From Desulfobacterales bacterium (GTDB lineage: Bacteria; Desulfobacterota; Desulfobacteria; Desulfobacterales; JAEINQ01), in contig JAEINQ010000045.1 of assembly GCA_016342285.1 (NCBI GenBank), positions 1 through 59,341 of the forward strand: a stretch of DNA of 59,341 nucleotides, written 5' to 3'. The notes under the pieces are model-generated. The model was not told the origin of the DNA. It saw only the letters and a program-made list of their open reading frames with translations, and made no database searches. A program made the translations under genes and the position numbers. Within the stretch, counting starts at the first letter, position 1. Every line of letters starts with the position of its first letter. Shown here piece after piece: positions 25,884 through 34,800 of this stretch.

Positions 25884-25969
25884 GGGACCTCCTTGGTTAC
25901 AAACATGCCAATTTCTTCGTGGTGAAAAATGGATTCACACGTTTTATGGCAAAACCATTCGTCCGGTCA

Positions 25970-27676
25970 TCAGGCGCTTTTGGCCATGGCCGCCGCCTGG
26001 CGGGCGATATCCGCCGGATAAAAGGGGCGGCCGTCGGTTTTCAGGACAGCGCCGTGATGGTCGATACCGGTCTGTTCCCGGATCAGGCGCCCGAGTTGAG
26101 CCGAACCGTTCTGTTCCACCATGACCCGGATGCGCGCCCCTTCCAGTGCGGCCTTTACCGCGTCGGCGGGAAAGGGCCACAGGTCGGTGAAATGGAGGGC
26201 GCTGGCCGTTAAACCGTCGGCCCGAAGCAGGTCGACACTCTCCCGCAGGGCGCCCAGGGTCGATCCCCAGCCGATCAGCATCAGGCCGTCAGGATCGCCG
26301 TAACGCTCCGGTGGGGTCATTTCCCCCATCATGGCCGGCCCCTTGGCATTTCGTTTTTCCACCATGCGGTTGCGGTCGGCAATGGTTTCGCTGATGTGGC
26401 CGTCTTCCCGGTGTTCATCGCTGCAGGCCACGACCAGGGCCTGGCCGCGACACGGCAGGGCCCGCGGCGAAACACCGTCCGGCACGGCCTCAAATCGACG
26501 GTAGGCTGCCGGGTCCGCCATGTCCCCATCGGCAACGACGTAGTGCCGGACGCTTTCCGGTGATTTCCATTTTCCGATGGTAAACAGGGAGTCATTGAAA
26601 TACTGGTCCACGAGAACAATGGCCGGAACCTGGTATTTGTCGGAAAGCTCAAAGGCCCGCTGCATCACGGCAAAGGCCTGGTCCGGGCTCCCCGGAGCAA
26701 AGACGAACCGGGGAAATTCATCCTGGGACGCATGGATGGCAAAGAGCAGGTCCCCCTGGCCGGTCCGGGTGGGAAGCCCGGTGGCCGGCCCCGGTCGCTG
26801 GGCATTGACGATGACCACGGGGGTTTCGGTCATGGCAGCCAGTCCCAAGGCTTCGGTCATCAGGCAGAACCCGCCGCCGGAAGTGGCTGTCATGGCCCGC
26901 ACCCCGGCAAAGGCGGCACCGACCATCATGTTGGCCGCGGCCAGTTCGTCCTCGGCCTGTTCCACCGCCAGGGGAAAACGGTCGGCCAGGGAGGCCAGGT
27001 GGGCCATGATGCCGGTGGCCGGCGACATGGGGTAGAATGCGGCAAGTCGGCAATCCCCGGCCAGGGCGCCGAGGGCCAGCGCCCGGGCACCGTCCATGAG
27101 GATCGTGGCCGGCGCGGTGCTTTGCCAGGGTACGGGCCAGGCCGCGGCATGGGCTGCCGCCATGGCCGAATGCCCCGCCTCGACAGCGGCCAGGTTCTTT
27201 TCAAGACGCCCCGTTTCGGTCTTGCCGAAATGCTCGGCAACGGCCTTTCGGCACAGATCCAGGGGTGCATCCAACAGCGACAGGGCGGCCCCGGCAGCGA
27301 CGGTGTTGGCCAGGATTCGGCCACCGACGCCTTTGGCCATTTCGGTGAAGGGGAGGAAAACCGTTCGCCCCTCGGTCTCGCGGTTTGAAGCCTCGCACAG
27401 AATACGCCCCCGGGGGTCCAGGGTGTCCCCATGTCGCGCTACGCTGTTGTCGTCCATGGCAACCAGCAGATGGGTCTCCCTGGAAGGGGCGGCCACGGGC
27501 CGGTCGCTGATGCGAAGTTGAACAAAACTGTGCCCGCCCCGAATCCTCGACTCGAAATCGTTGACGGCCAGCACCTGCAGCCCGCCCAGACGGCAGGCCT
27601 GGGCCAGAATGGCGCCGACGGTCTGAATGCCCTGGCCGGCCGCACCGCCGATCTTAACCGTGATATCCGTTGCCAT
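25970..27676 (-). CDS. korA: 2-oxoacid:ferredoxin oxidoreductase, gamma-alpha fusion subunit
   Basis: 568 residues. Residues 1-175 form the gamma domain (VKIGGAAGQGIQTVGAIL, FESRIRGGHSFVQLRIS). The alpha domain starts about residue 200 with FYPMSPATGIMAHLASLAD, then AAFAGVRAMTATSGGGFCLM and VVIVNAQRPGPATGLPTRTGQGDLLFA (pyrimidine-domain features), and domain III near the end (LMLIGWGSTLGALRESVDLL). The gamma-alpha order and size match the KorA group of anaerobes. No delta (ferredoxin) subunit is encoded beside it. Upstream of korB by 86 bases; the specific substrate (2-oxoglutarate versus other 2-oxoacids) cannot be fixed from sequence. Confidence 0.93.
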   Translation of the reverse strand: MATDITVKIGGAAGQGIQTVGAILAQACRLGGLQVLAVNDFESRIRGGHSFVQLRISDRPVAAPSRETHLLVAMDDNSVARHGDTLDPRGRILCEASNRETEGRTVFLPFTEMAKGVGGRILANTVAAGAALSLLDAPLDLCRKAVAEHFGKTETGRLEKNLAAVEAGHSAMAAAHAAAWPVPWQSTAPATILMDGARALALGALAGDCRLAAFYPMSPATGIMAHLASLADRFPLAVEQAEDELAAANMMVGAAFAGVRAMTATSGGGFCLMTEALGLAAMTETPVVIVNAQRPGPATGLPTRTGQGDLLFAIHASQDEFPRFVFAPGSPDQAFAVMQRAFELSDKYQVPAIVLVDQYFNDSLFTIGKWKSPESVRHYVVADGDMADPAAYRRFEAVPDGVSPRALPCRGQALVVACSDEHREDGHISETIADRNRMVEKRNAKGPAMMGEMTPPERYGDPDGLMLIGWGSTLGALRESVDLLRADGLTASALHFTDLWPFPADAVKAALEGARIRVMVEQNGSAQLGRLIREQTGIDHHGAVLKTDGRPFYPADIARQAAAMAKSA

Positions 27677-27726
27677 GGTCTGCCCCCGCTACCTGTTATG
27701 CACGTTCTACCCGGATCTGGCGTGTT

Positions 27727-27756
27727 TCACCACAAAGGCACAAAGCGAACAAAGAA
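27727..27756 (+). repeat. R6 repeat, single end
   Basis: ACCACAAAGGCACAAAGCGA, as at 44970 and inverted at 19640. Lies in the korA leader. Confidence 0.5.
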
Positions 27757-27823
27757 AGAAAAAGTGCCATTCTGACGAGTTCACTTTGTGTCGGTGGTTC
27801 CTCTATGGTTGTAGCCGGTGATG

Positions 27824-27850
27824 TTACAAGAAAACCAAAGAAGGGGGTCA
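27824..27850 (-). terminator. Possible terminator after the 85-residue gene
   Basis: On the minus strand AAGGG-TGACC-CCCTT with an A-tract before and CTTTGGTTTTC after. It overlaps the stop codon of the small gene at 27848. Confidence 0.35.
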
Positions 27851-28105
27851 CCCTTTTTTGAGTTTCTCGATATTGTCCCGGAGCAGGGCCACCTGGAGCC
27901 CCAGGCCGATGCATTTTTTGCCCAGCATGCAGGCATCGGCATCGGTATCCTCCAGATAGGTCTTCAACTGGATCTTGTCTTTTTTAAGATCTACCAGCCA
28001 GGCCTGGTTTTCATCGTCGTATTCCACATCGAGATCGATGCCGCATTCGCCGATATCGGGGTAAAGTTCGGTGATCTTTTGGCAAAGGGTACTGGCGTTA
28101 TGCAT
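27848..28105 (-). CDS. Small conserved acidic protein, function unknown
   Basis: 85 residues, GGAGGTGCCCC before ATG. Alpha/beta, acidic (CGIDLDVEYDDENQAWLVDLKKDK) with C-terminal CMLGKKCIGLGLQVALLRDNI. No signal peptide or membrane segment. The two Cys near residue 60-65 could bind metal. Upstream of korA on the same strand by about 170 bases. I do not recognise a named family. Confidence 0.6.
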   Translation of the reverse strand: MHNASTLCQKITELYPDIGECGIDLDVEYDDENQAWLVDLKKDKIQLKTYLEDTDADACMLGKKCIGLGLQVALLRDNIEKLKKG

Positions 28106-28273
28106 GGGGCACCTCCGTGTCGCTCGGCCCTCTCGGCTACGGCCAATGGGAAGGATAAAAAGTATCCCGTTTCTGGTGAGCCGCGGCGGGTCAGCGTCGT
28201 GTGTCAGGATTGAGCGGTGAATGTCTTCCCTTATCAGATAAGCACCCCCCGGGAAAATTCAACCCGGCTCCGA

Positions 28274-30196
28274 TCATTCCTTTTCAACAACGGCCACCAG
28301 GGCCTCGGTCAACCGCCCGACCGCCCCTTCAACGTCCACGACCCCTTGTGCCACGTTGACCATCTCGCCGTCCCGGCCGGCCTGTTCCAGCCATTGTGCC
28401 GCAGCAACCGCATCATGTGCAAAAAAATTCGCGGCAGCCCCCTTCAGGGCGTGCGCGCTTCGCTCAAGCGCTTCGGCATCGCCCGAAGCGGCAGCTCTGC
28501 CGATCGCTGTCAGGAGCCCGGGGGCGGTCTCCATAAAGAGGTTCACCATCTCTTTGAGAAGGCCCCGGTCGTTTTCCACCCCGGCGAGCAATTCCTCCGG
28601 ATCGAATGCCTCCGGCCCCTTGGCCCGTGCCACGGCCGTAACCGGCGGGCTCTCCCGACCCGAGACAAAACGGTCCAGCTCGTCCGGCCGGACAGGTTTG
28701 GACACACTCCCGTCCATGCCCGCCGCCAGACAGCGGTTCCGGGCGTCGGCTCCCGAGAGTCCCGTCATCGCCAGAATCGGCGTGCGGATACCCGACCCGG
28801 CCTCCTTTGCACGAATCGCCTGGGTCGCCGTCATGCCGTCCATCTCCGGCATCTGGATATCCATCAGCACCAGATCAAAGGCCTGTTTCGCCGCCTGGTC
28901 CACGGCCTCGCGTCCGTTCGCACAGACCGTCACCCGGTGACCGCGACGCTCCAGCAACGCCGCCGCTACCCTCCGATTGACCGGGTTATCATCCGCCAGC
29001 AGGATCCGAAGCGGCCTCGACGCCTCACCGGCCTCCTTCGGACCCACCGGCGCCGCGGCCTGTTCGACCACGCAGTCGTCGGGCAGACTGACGCGGAACG
29101 TGGTGCCGGCTTCGCGCGAACTCGTGAAGGACACGGACCCCTTGAGGTACTGCTCGGTGAACAGCTTGATACTGTAAGTGCCCAGCCCCCTGCCTGCACC
29201 CTTGGTGGAGAACGAGCGGTTGAAGATCTGGAGCTGCACCTCTTCGGGAACGAATCCGGGATTGTTAACCCAAAACACGATTTCCCCATCGCCCCGCTCG
29301 CCCCCCAGCGAGACGGTATCTCCGGCTCGCGAAGCCTCCAGCGCGTTCTTGACCATGTTCCCCATCACACGTCGGAGAATCGTCCGGCCGGTTAGGATCG
29401 CGCCACGCCACGCCCGGGGATCCACGCACAAGGTGACCCCGACGGCCACCTCGTGCCGGGCGTATTGATCGGCGACTTCTTCCAGCAGCGCCACCGTGTC
29501 GACCACGGCCGGGCGGAAGACCAAATCGTTGCTTTCCGCCTCGGCCAATTGCCTCTGAGTCTCGATTTCCTCAATCAGCTCATGGGCCAGGCTCAGGATG
29601 ATCCCGTGAAGTTCCTCGCGTTCCCGGGGGTCGGCGCCCCGGACCAGTTCCGCGGACCCCTTCAGCCCGCCGGCTGTGTTGAGCACGTCGTGGAAGAAGA
29701 GCCGTTCGAGCATCTCCCGGCGTTTCTCATGGCTGATATCCAGAAGCGAAAAGATGGTGAACAGCTCATCGTCCAGGGGAAGCGGCGTCGCCCAAGCCCT
29801 CAGGTCGAGCGCACGGCCGTCCGGCACCTGAATGATGCGACACTCCTGCATGTCCGCCATGAGCCTCTGGCTGGCGAGAATGGCCTTGGCCGCGCCGCAG
29901 GTGCTGCAGAACCGGGTCGTGCCGCACCCGCCCGCGTTCTCGAAAGCGTGGGAGCAGGATAGAACTTCCCCGGGGCGACGGCCGTAAACGGCTTCCGTCG
30001 CCGAGGGATCCATCCCCAGCAGCTTGAACAGGCGATGGTTGGCGAACACGATCTGGCGCTCCCGGTTGAGCACCGTCACGATGCTGGGCACCGTATCCAT
30101 GAAACGCTTCAGTACCGGAAGATCGGGAAACAGTCCGGACTGCCGCCGGACCTCAACTCCGGAGGCCTTTTCAGCGGGTGCAAACTCGGTATGCAT
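28274..30196 (-). CDS. Hybrid sensor histidine kinase (PAS-HisKA-HATPase-REC-Hpt)
   Basis: 640 residues from the ATG at 30196 (GAGGAAATA upstream); a longer frame overlaps the cobalamin adenosyltransferase gene. No membrane segments. PAS at about 30-150 contains a Cys group (C81, C91, C97, C100: SCSHAF, GGCGTT, FCSTCG), suggesting a metal or redox-sensing site. Phosphoacceptor His 169 in LFFHDVLNTAGGL; N-box NMVKNALEAS at about 280; G-boxes GAGRGLGTYSIK. Receiver 396-510 with phosphoacceptor Asp 446 (LVLMDIQMP). Hpt with His 582 (SAHALKGAAANF). A complete phosphorelay in one polypeptide without an output domain; output is presumably a separate response regulator. Confidence 0.92.
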   Translation of the reverse strand: MHTEFAPAEKASGVEVRRQSGLFPDLPVLKRFMDTVPSIVTVLNRERQIVFANHRLFKLLGMDPSATEAVYGRRPGEVLSCSHAFENAGGCGTTRFCSTCGAAKAILASQRLMADMQECRIIQVPDGRALDLRAWATPLPLDDELFTIFSLLDISHEKRREMLERLFFHDVLNTAGGLKGSAELVRGADPREREELHGIILSLAHELIEEIETQRQLAEAESNDLVFRPAVVDTVALLEEVADQYARHEVAVGVTLCVDPRAWRGAILTGRTILRRVMGNMVKNALEASRAGDTVSLGGERGDGEIVFWVNNPGFVPEEVQLQIFNRSFSTKGAGRGLGTYSIKLFTEQYLKGSVSFTSSREAGTTFRVSLPDDCVVEQAAAPVGPKEAGEASRPLRILLADDNPVNRRVAAALLERRGHRVTVCANGREAVDQAAKQAFDLVLMDIQMPEMDGMTATQAIRAKEAGSGIRTPILAMTGLSGADARNRCLAAGMDGSVSKPVRPDELDRFVSGRESPPVTAVARAKGPEAFDPEELLAGVENDRGLLKEMVNLFMETAPGLLTAIGRAAASGDAEALERSAHALKGAAANFFAHDAVAAAQWLEQAGRDGEMVNVAQGVVDVEGAVGRLTEALVAVVEKE

Positions 30197-30294
30197 TATT
30201 TCCTCGCGATCCTGTCGATGGTTCAACGCGGCCTCCCCGTATCTTTCCGCCCTCCGGCGAAAATGTCGGGAACGGTCCGCTGAGGCCGGCCTTG

Positions 30295-30867
30295 TCACCG
30301 CTGCCACGGATTTTCGCTGACCTTCTGGCTGTGGTTGATGGCCCTGGCCAGAACGAAAAGATAATCCGACAGCCGGTTGAGATAGACCCGTACCCCTTCG
30401 GGGACATCATGGCCCGCCGCCCGGTCTCCGGCCGACTCGGCAAGTCCCACCACGTGTCGCTCGCAACGCCGACAGACGGTTCGCGCCACATGGGCCCAAG
30501 CCGCGGCCATATGCCCCCCCGGCAGGACAAAGGTGCGCAGTTCAGGCAACTCGGCGTCCATTCGGTCCATGGCCTCCTCTAAAAAAGCGGCCCAATCTTC
30601 GGTGACCGGCCGAAGGCGCTCCCGGGATGCGGCATCGGCCGAAGTCGCCAGCCAGGCACCCACGTCGAACAGATCCGACTGAATGCGGCAAAGCTCCTGG
30701 GCAAGGTTTCCCAAAGCATCGGGCAGGGCGGCCCGGACCGCCCCGATAACGCTGTTGAGTTCATCCACTTCGCCGTAGGCAGCGATCCGTGCGTGCCCCT
30801 TGCTCATCCGTTCGCCGCTGAACAGGCTGGTTTTTCCGCGATCACCGCCGCCGGTATAGATTTTCAT
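30295..30867 (-). CDS. PduO-type cob(I)alamin adenosyltransferase
   Basis: 190 residues. Transfers the 5'-deoxyadenosyl group from ATP to cob(I)alamin, making adenosylcobalamin. ATP-binding N-terminus: KIYTGGGDRGKTSLFSGERM (about residues 2-21). Helical bundle motifs follow: ELNSVIGAVRAAL, QSDLFDVGAWLA, and the late RTVCRRCERHVVGLAE and YLNRLSDYLFVLARAIN, all hallmarks of the PduO/Cob(I)alamin family. Length is normal. It ends near the hybrid kinase, whose true start lies downstream, so the two form neighbours without overlap. No other B12 genes are in the window. Confidence 0.93.
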   Translation of the reverse strand: MKIYTGGGDRGKTSLFSGERMSKGHARIAAYGEVDELNSVIGAVRAALPDALGNLAQELCRIQSDLFDVGAWLATSADAASRERLRPVTEDWAAFLEEAMDRMDAELPELRTFVLPGGHMAAAWAHVARTVCRRCERHVVGLAESAGDRAAGHDVPEGVRVYLNRLSDYLFVLARAINHSQKVSENPWQR

Positions 30868-30880
30868 AGGATTTTTCCTT

Positions 30881-31330
30881 ATTTTAGCTTAAAAAAGCCG
30901 GAGCGAAGCGACTCCTCAACTTTGACAGAATCGTAAAAAATCCACTTCTCACCATGAAGGACATGAAGATCATGAAGGCGCATGATAATACATAACAATT
31001 TAAACTGCATGTACTTCATGCTCTTCATGGTAAATTAAAAAATTGGCATGTCGGTGACTTCTAAGGAAGTAACTTCCGATGAAGCCCGATATCAATTTGA
31101 ATTCAAAGCTGAAAAGCCACATATGGCGTCATGCCTGCGCAGGCAGGCATCCAGAAACGATTTAGAACTGGATTCCCGCCTACGCGGGAATGACGAACAG
31201 TTCCTTTCCGATATATGGCCGTTCGCGGCCTGGAAAAGCTTTTTACGAGCGCATCAACTTTAGGCACTGGACGACAAATCAACCGGCATAGCCAATGGGC
31301 TCTGACCATGCCCTGAGGGCATGGATTTCC
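30881..31330 (-). repeat. R2 repeat split by palindrome-rich sequence
   Basis: R2 tail (AGCTTAAAAAAGCCGGAGCG at 30889 on the plus strand) and R2 head (31262-31330, GGCATAGCCAATGGGCTCTG) are separated by about 335 bp. The intervening DNA ends with an R7 end and holds hairpins ATGCCTGCGCAGGCAGGCAT (31131-31150) and ATTCCCGCCTACGCGGGAAT (31172-31191). The same nested arrangement occurs at 34345-34641. No gene is supported in this gap between the adenosyltransferase and the next kinase. Confidence 0.6.
31240..31257 (+). repeat. R7 repeat end
   Basis: TTTTTACGAGCGCATCAA, identical to the right end of the R7 element at 34575-34592 and, inverted, to 45024-45043. Confidence 0.65.
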
Positions 31331-31344
31331 AGGACGGTTAAAAA

Positions 31345-33477
31345 TCAGGATTCCAGGATTTCGCAAATCTTCATCGACAAGGTTTCCATATTGAACGGTT
31401 TCTGAATGAAACCGTCGCAGCCTCGTCCGAGGATGTCCTCGGCCTGCCCGTCAATGCTGTACCCGCTGGAGAGCAGCACCCGTACCGGCGCCTCCATTGA
31501 CCGGATCTGTTCGTAAACCTCACCCCCGCCCATGTCCGGCATAATCATGTCCAGAATCACCAGATCCGCCCCGTTCGGGTCGGTCGTCAGTTCCGCCAAT
31601 AATTCCGGGCCGCTGCCAAACGCACGGACCGTGTATCCCAGCCGCTCCAGCATGGCCTTGCCCACGTCGAGAATCATCGCTTCATCGTCGACCAGGAAAA
31701 CGGTGCCGACGCCTTTCTTTCGGAGACAGGCGTCCACCGGCTCGCTCTTTTTGGCCGGCTGTTCGGACGCCGGAAGGTAGATGAAAAAGCGGGTGCCTTC
31801 CCCCTTTTTGCTGGAGACATCGATGGTGCCCCGATGGTTTTGAACAATGCCGTAGGCCGATGCCAGCCCCATGCCGGTGCCGCGACCCATTTCCCGAGTG
31901 GTAAAAAAAGGGTCGAAGACGCGGCGGCAAACACCTTCATCCATGCCCACGCCATTGTCGGTCACGGTGATTCGTACATACCGGCCGGCCTTGATGGCCA
32001 GCAACCGGCTTTCCCGGTCATCCAGGACCAGGTTTTTTGTTTGAATGCGGAGATCACCGCCGGCCGGCATGGCCTGCCAGGCGTTGACATAGAGATTGAT
32101 CAGCACTTCCTCGATCTGCCCCTGATCGGCCTCCACGGTCCAGGTCTCTTTGGGAAGATCGGTATGGATATGGATTTCCTTTTTGGTCCGGCCGAACAGG
32201 GTCGACGATTGGCGAATCAGGTCCGTGATGTCGGTGGTCCGGACCTCGTATTTGCCGATTTGGGCAAAGCCGAGCAGCCGCCGGGTCAGATCCGATCCGC
32301 TCTGGACATACTGTTCGATTTTCTCCAGTTTTTTGTTGTGGGGATGTTCGGCATTCATATCCATCCGCATCAGGGAGGTATTGCCGAGAATTCCCATGAG
32401 CAGGTTGTTGAAATCGTGGGCGATGCCGCCGGCCAGGGTTCCGATGGCCTCCATCTTGCGGGCCTGCAGAAGTTGGGCTTCCAGTCTTTCCTTCTCCTCC
32501 TCGGTCCGCACCTGGTCGGTAATGTCGAAGGCGATCCCGCCCAGCACGCGGGGCCGGCCCTGGCGCATCAATGGAAACTTGGACACCCGCGCCACCTTGG
32601 TCCCAGAGCCGAATTCCAGACGTTCAATGGTGTGCAGGGCCTCTCCGGTCGACCAGACCTTCCGGTCGTTTTCCACCAGTTCCCGGGCCACTTCCGGTGG
32701 CCAGAGGTCTTCGTCGGTCTTTCCGATACGGTCTTCCGGGTTAAGGCCATAGACGCTTCGGTAGGCCTCGTTGACGAAGATATATCGTCCCTCGGCATCC
32801 TTCATAAAGGCCGTGGCCGGAACGTGATACATGAAAGAATCGAAAAGGGTCCGGCTCTCCTCAAGCGCGACCTCGGCCGCTTTTCGTTTGGAGACGTCCA
32901 CGGCCATGCCCAGAATGAATTCGATGCAGCCGTCCGTGTCCCGGTGGGCAGTCACCGACAGATCGACCCAGACCGAATCCCCATTGCGATGAAGGAGCCG
33001 TTTTTCGATCCGGTAGGCATTGATGTCGCCCCTGGCCAGGGCATTGATCTTTTCCTCGCTCAACGTCACATCGTCCGGATGGGTCACGTCGGCATAGTCC
33101 ATTCCCAAGAGTGCTTCCCGGTCGTATCCGAGCATCTCCACCCATCTCGGGTTGACGTCGAGGTATTTGCCCCGGGTATCCACCATGGCAATGCCGATGG
33201 CAGCGCTGTTGAAAATCGCCTTGAACCGCTCCTCGCGTCCTTTCAGGGCCACGGCCGCAACGTCCTGCCGCCGGATTCCCCGGTCGATCAGCAGATAGAG
33301 TATCCAGCCGGTGACAAGAATGAACGCCCACCCCTTAAGTGTCTGGGCCATACCCAGAGAAAAAGCGGTGGGGATGAACGCCTCGAGCAAGCGATCGGAA
33401 AAAAGAATCCACAGGATACCGGTAACGACATAGATGAAGGTGATGCGAAAGGCGGTGCGATGATGCATGTGGGTCAT
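31345..33477 (-). CDS. Membrane hybrid histidine kinase (2 TM, 2 PAS, REC)
   Basis: 710 residues from the ATG at 33477 (AGGACCCC upstream; a longer frame would overlap the channel gene). Two membrane helices (about residues 10-28 and 47-66) with a short loop, so no large periplasmic sensor. PAS 1 about 85-200, PAS 2 about 210-325. HisKA His 354 (AGGIAHDFNNLLMGIL), HATPase with N-box VLINLYVNAWQAM and GRGTGMGLASAYGI, then a C-terminal receiver with Asp in LVILDMIMPDMGG (about residue 640). Starts 40 bases after the stop of the upstream K+ channel gene on the same strand, so they are likely co-transcribed. Confidence 0.92.
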   Translation of the reverse strand: MTHMHHRTAFRITFIYVVTGILWILFSDRLLEAFIPTAFSLGMAQTLKGWAFILVTGWILYLLIDRGIRRQDVAAVALKGREERFKAIFNSAAIGIAMVDTRGKYLDVNPRWVEMLGYDREALLGMDYADVTHPDDVTLSEEKINALARGDINAYRIEKRLLHRNGDSVWVDLSVTAHRDTDGCIEFILGMAVDVSKRKAAEVALEESRTLFDSFMYHVPATAFMKDAEGRYIFVNEAYRSVYGLNPEDRIGKTDEDLWPPEVARELVENDRKVWSTGEALHTIERLEFGSGTKVARVSKFPLMRQGRPRVLGGIAFDITDQVRTEEEKERLEAQLLQARKMEAIGTLAGGIAHDFNNLLMGILGNTSLMRMDMNAEHPHNKKLEKIEQYVQSGSDLTRRLLGFAQIGKYEVRTTDITDLIRQSSTLFGRTKKEIHIHTDLPKETWTVEADQGQIEEVLINLYVNAWQAMPAGGDLRIQTKNLVLDDRESRLLAIKAGRYVRITVTDNGVGMDEGVCRRVFDPFFTTREMGRGTGMGLASAYGIVQNHRGTIDVSSKKGEGTRFFIYLPASEQPAKKSEPVDACLRKKGVGTVFLVDDEAMILDVGKAMLERLGYTVRAFGSGPELLAELTTDPNGADLVILDMIMPDMGGGEVYEQIRSMEAPVRVLLSSGYSIDGQAEDILGRGCDGFIQKPFNMETLSMKICEILES

Positions 33478-33517
33478 TGGGGTCCTATGCTTAATTGAAT
33501 GTCTCAATTGATGATGA

Positions 33518-34333
33518 TCACAGGGCCGCTCCGCAGTATTTGCAGAATTCGGCATCCGGATCATGGCCGTCGGCGCTGCATGCAGGGCAGGCCTGGGTGC
33601 TCACCGGTCGGGCCCGGGAGAGTTCGACGGTGACGATGCCGGTGGGTACCGCAATGATGCCGTAACCGGTGACCATGACCATGGATGCCAGAAATTTGCC
33701 CAGCACCGACTGGGGGGCAATGTCCCCATAGCCCACCGTCGTCAACGTGACGATGGCCCAGTAGATGCTCTGGGGAATGCTGGTGAACCCGGACTGTTCC
33801 CCCTCCACCAGGTACATGAGTGCCCCGACGATTAGCACCAGGGTCAGGACGGTTCCGAGAAAGACCACGATCTTGCGAAAACTCGCCCGCAAGGCCGTCC
33901 CCAGGGTTCGGGCTTCTCCGACAAAATGGGCCAGCTTGAGTACCCGAAAGACCCTCAGAAGCCTCAGGGCACGGATGACAACCAGCGACTGGGCACCGGA
34001 AAAGACCAAACTCAGATATCCCGGGACAATGGCCAGCAGGTCGATGATACCGAAAAAGCTTGCCACGTAGCCCAGGGGCCTGGAGACCGCCAGAAGCCGC
34101 AGGGCATATTCGACGGTAAACAAGACCGTTGCGGTCCACTCCACGGCCCGGAATACGTGCCCGTATGCCGCGTGAAGCGCCGCCACACTGTCCAAGACCA
34201 CGGCCGCCACACTGACAAGGATACAGATCAGCAGGGCGACGTCGAACAGCTTTCCTGCCGGGGTGTCCGCCTCGTAGATGATTTCGTGGAGTCGGCTTCG
34301 CCAGGGCCGTGGATGGGCATCAATACGGGGCAT
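33518..34333 (-). CDS. Voltage-gated-type potassium channel with C-terminal zinc ribbon
   Basis: 271 residues. Six-helix Kv fold: S1 about 30-50, S2 65-82, S3 93-110, an Arg-rich S4 (IRALRLLRVFRVLKLAHF, about 120-137), S5 155-176, pore loop and S6 215-238. Selectivity filter TTVGYGD at residues 198-204 is the K+ sequence. The extra C-terminal tail holds CPAC (249-252) and CKYC (264-267), a zinc ribbon that could bind a cytosolic partner. Closest in layout to KvAP/short bacterial Kv channels. Followed 40 bases later by the two-TM hybrid kinase, which suggests the pair senses or adjusts membrane potential or potassium. Confidence 0.93.
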   Translation of the reverse strand: MPRIDAHPRPWRSRLHEIIYEADTPAGKLFDVALLICILVSVAAVVLDSVAALHAAYGHVFRAVEWTATVLFTVEYALRLLAVSRPLGYVASFFGIIDLLAIVPGYLSLVFSGAQSLVVIRALRLLRVFRVLKLAHFVGEARTLGTALRASFRKIVVFLGTVLTLVLIVGALMYLVEGEQSGFTSIPQSIYWAIVTLTTVGYGDIAPQSVLGKFLASMVMVTGYGIIAVPTGIVTVELSRARPVSTQACPACSADGHDPDAEFCKYCGAAL

Positions 34334-34344
34334 AACGGTTTTCT

Positions 34345-34641
34345 TTCAATTCGAAGTCGGAATCCACTTCCTGTGGCGTGGTCAGGGCAAACTGGCTATG
34401 CCGATAAGATTGCCGACAAATGCCTAAAATGCGCTAAAGTTTGAAATGCCTAAAGTTGATGAAACCGTAAAAAGTCTCAAAACGTCCTTTGGCGTCATTC
34501 CCGCGGAGGCGGGAAGCCAGTCATTTCATATGGTTCTGGATGCCTGCCTTCGCAGGCATGACGGGACCTTGAACTTTTTACGAGCGCATCAAAGTTGATG
34601 CGTCGCTTCGCTCCAGTCCTTTTCAGCTAAGATATGGCAGG
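34345..34641 (+). repeat. R2 repeat interrupted by R7
   Basis: R2 head GAATCCACTTCCTGTGGCGT begins about 12 bases upstream of the channel start; GGCTATGCCG and ATGCCTAAAATGCGC follow. At 34457 the copy is broken by an R7 element, and R2 resumes after 34600 with CGTCGCTTCGCTCCAGTC and AGCTAAGATATGGCAG, as in the uninterrupted copy at 49496-49703. Confidence 0.65.
34457..34592 (+). repeat. R7 inverted-repeat element inside R2
   Basis: 136 bp. Left end TTGATGAAACCGTAAAAAGT, right end ACTTTTTACGAGCGCATCAA (inverted). Two palindromes inside (CATTCCCGCGGAGGCGGGAA, then ATGCCTGCCTTCGCAGGCAT). The host R2 sequence is flanked by a direct repeat AAAGTTGATG at 34453-34462 and 34591-34600. Non-coding. 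Confidence 0.6.
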
Positions 34642-34800
34642 CTGCCACGTATTCTGAAACCGAAAGGCCGACCCCCGGCGACACCCCTCAAGGATCCACG
34701 GGGACGTTCATCTCTCCTCCCACGCGTGGTCACCCTAACGAGGCATAAACAACATGGCCTTGGTCCAAGTCCTCCGGACTTTTGCAGCGTTAGGGGGCAT

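Noticed and set aside
31834..33498. 554-residue open frame on the plus strand
   Set aside because: It is antisense to the hybrid kinase, which has clear PAS, HisKA, HATPase and REC motifs. The translated product is His/Gly/Pro-rich with no domain, the usual artefact of high-GC antisense frames.
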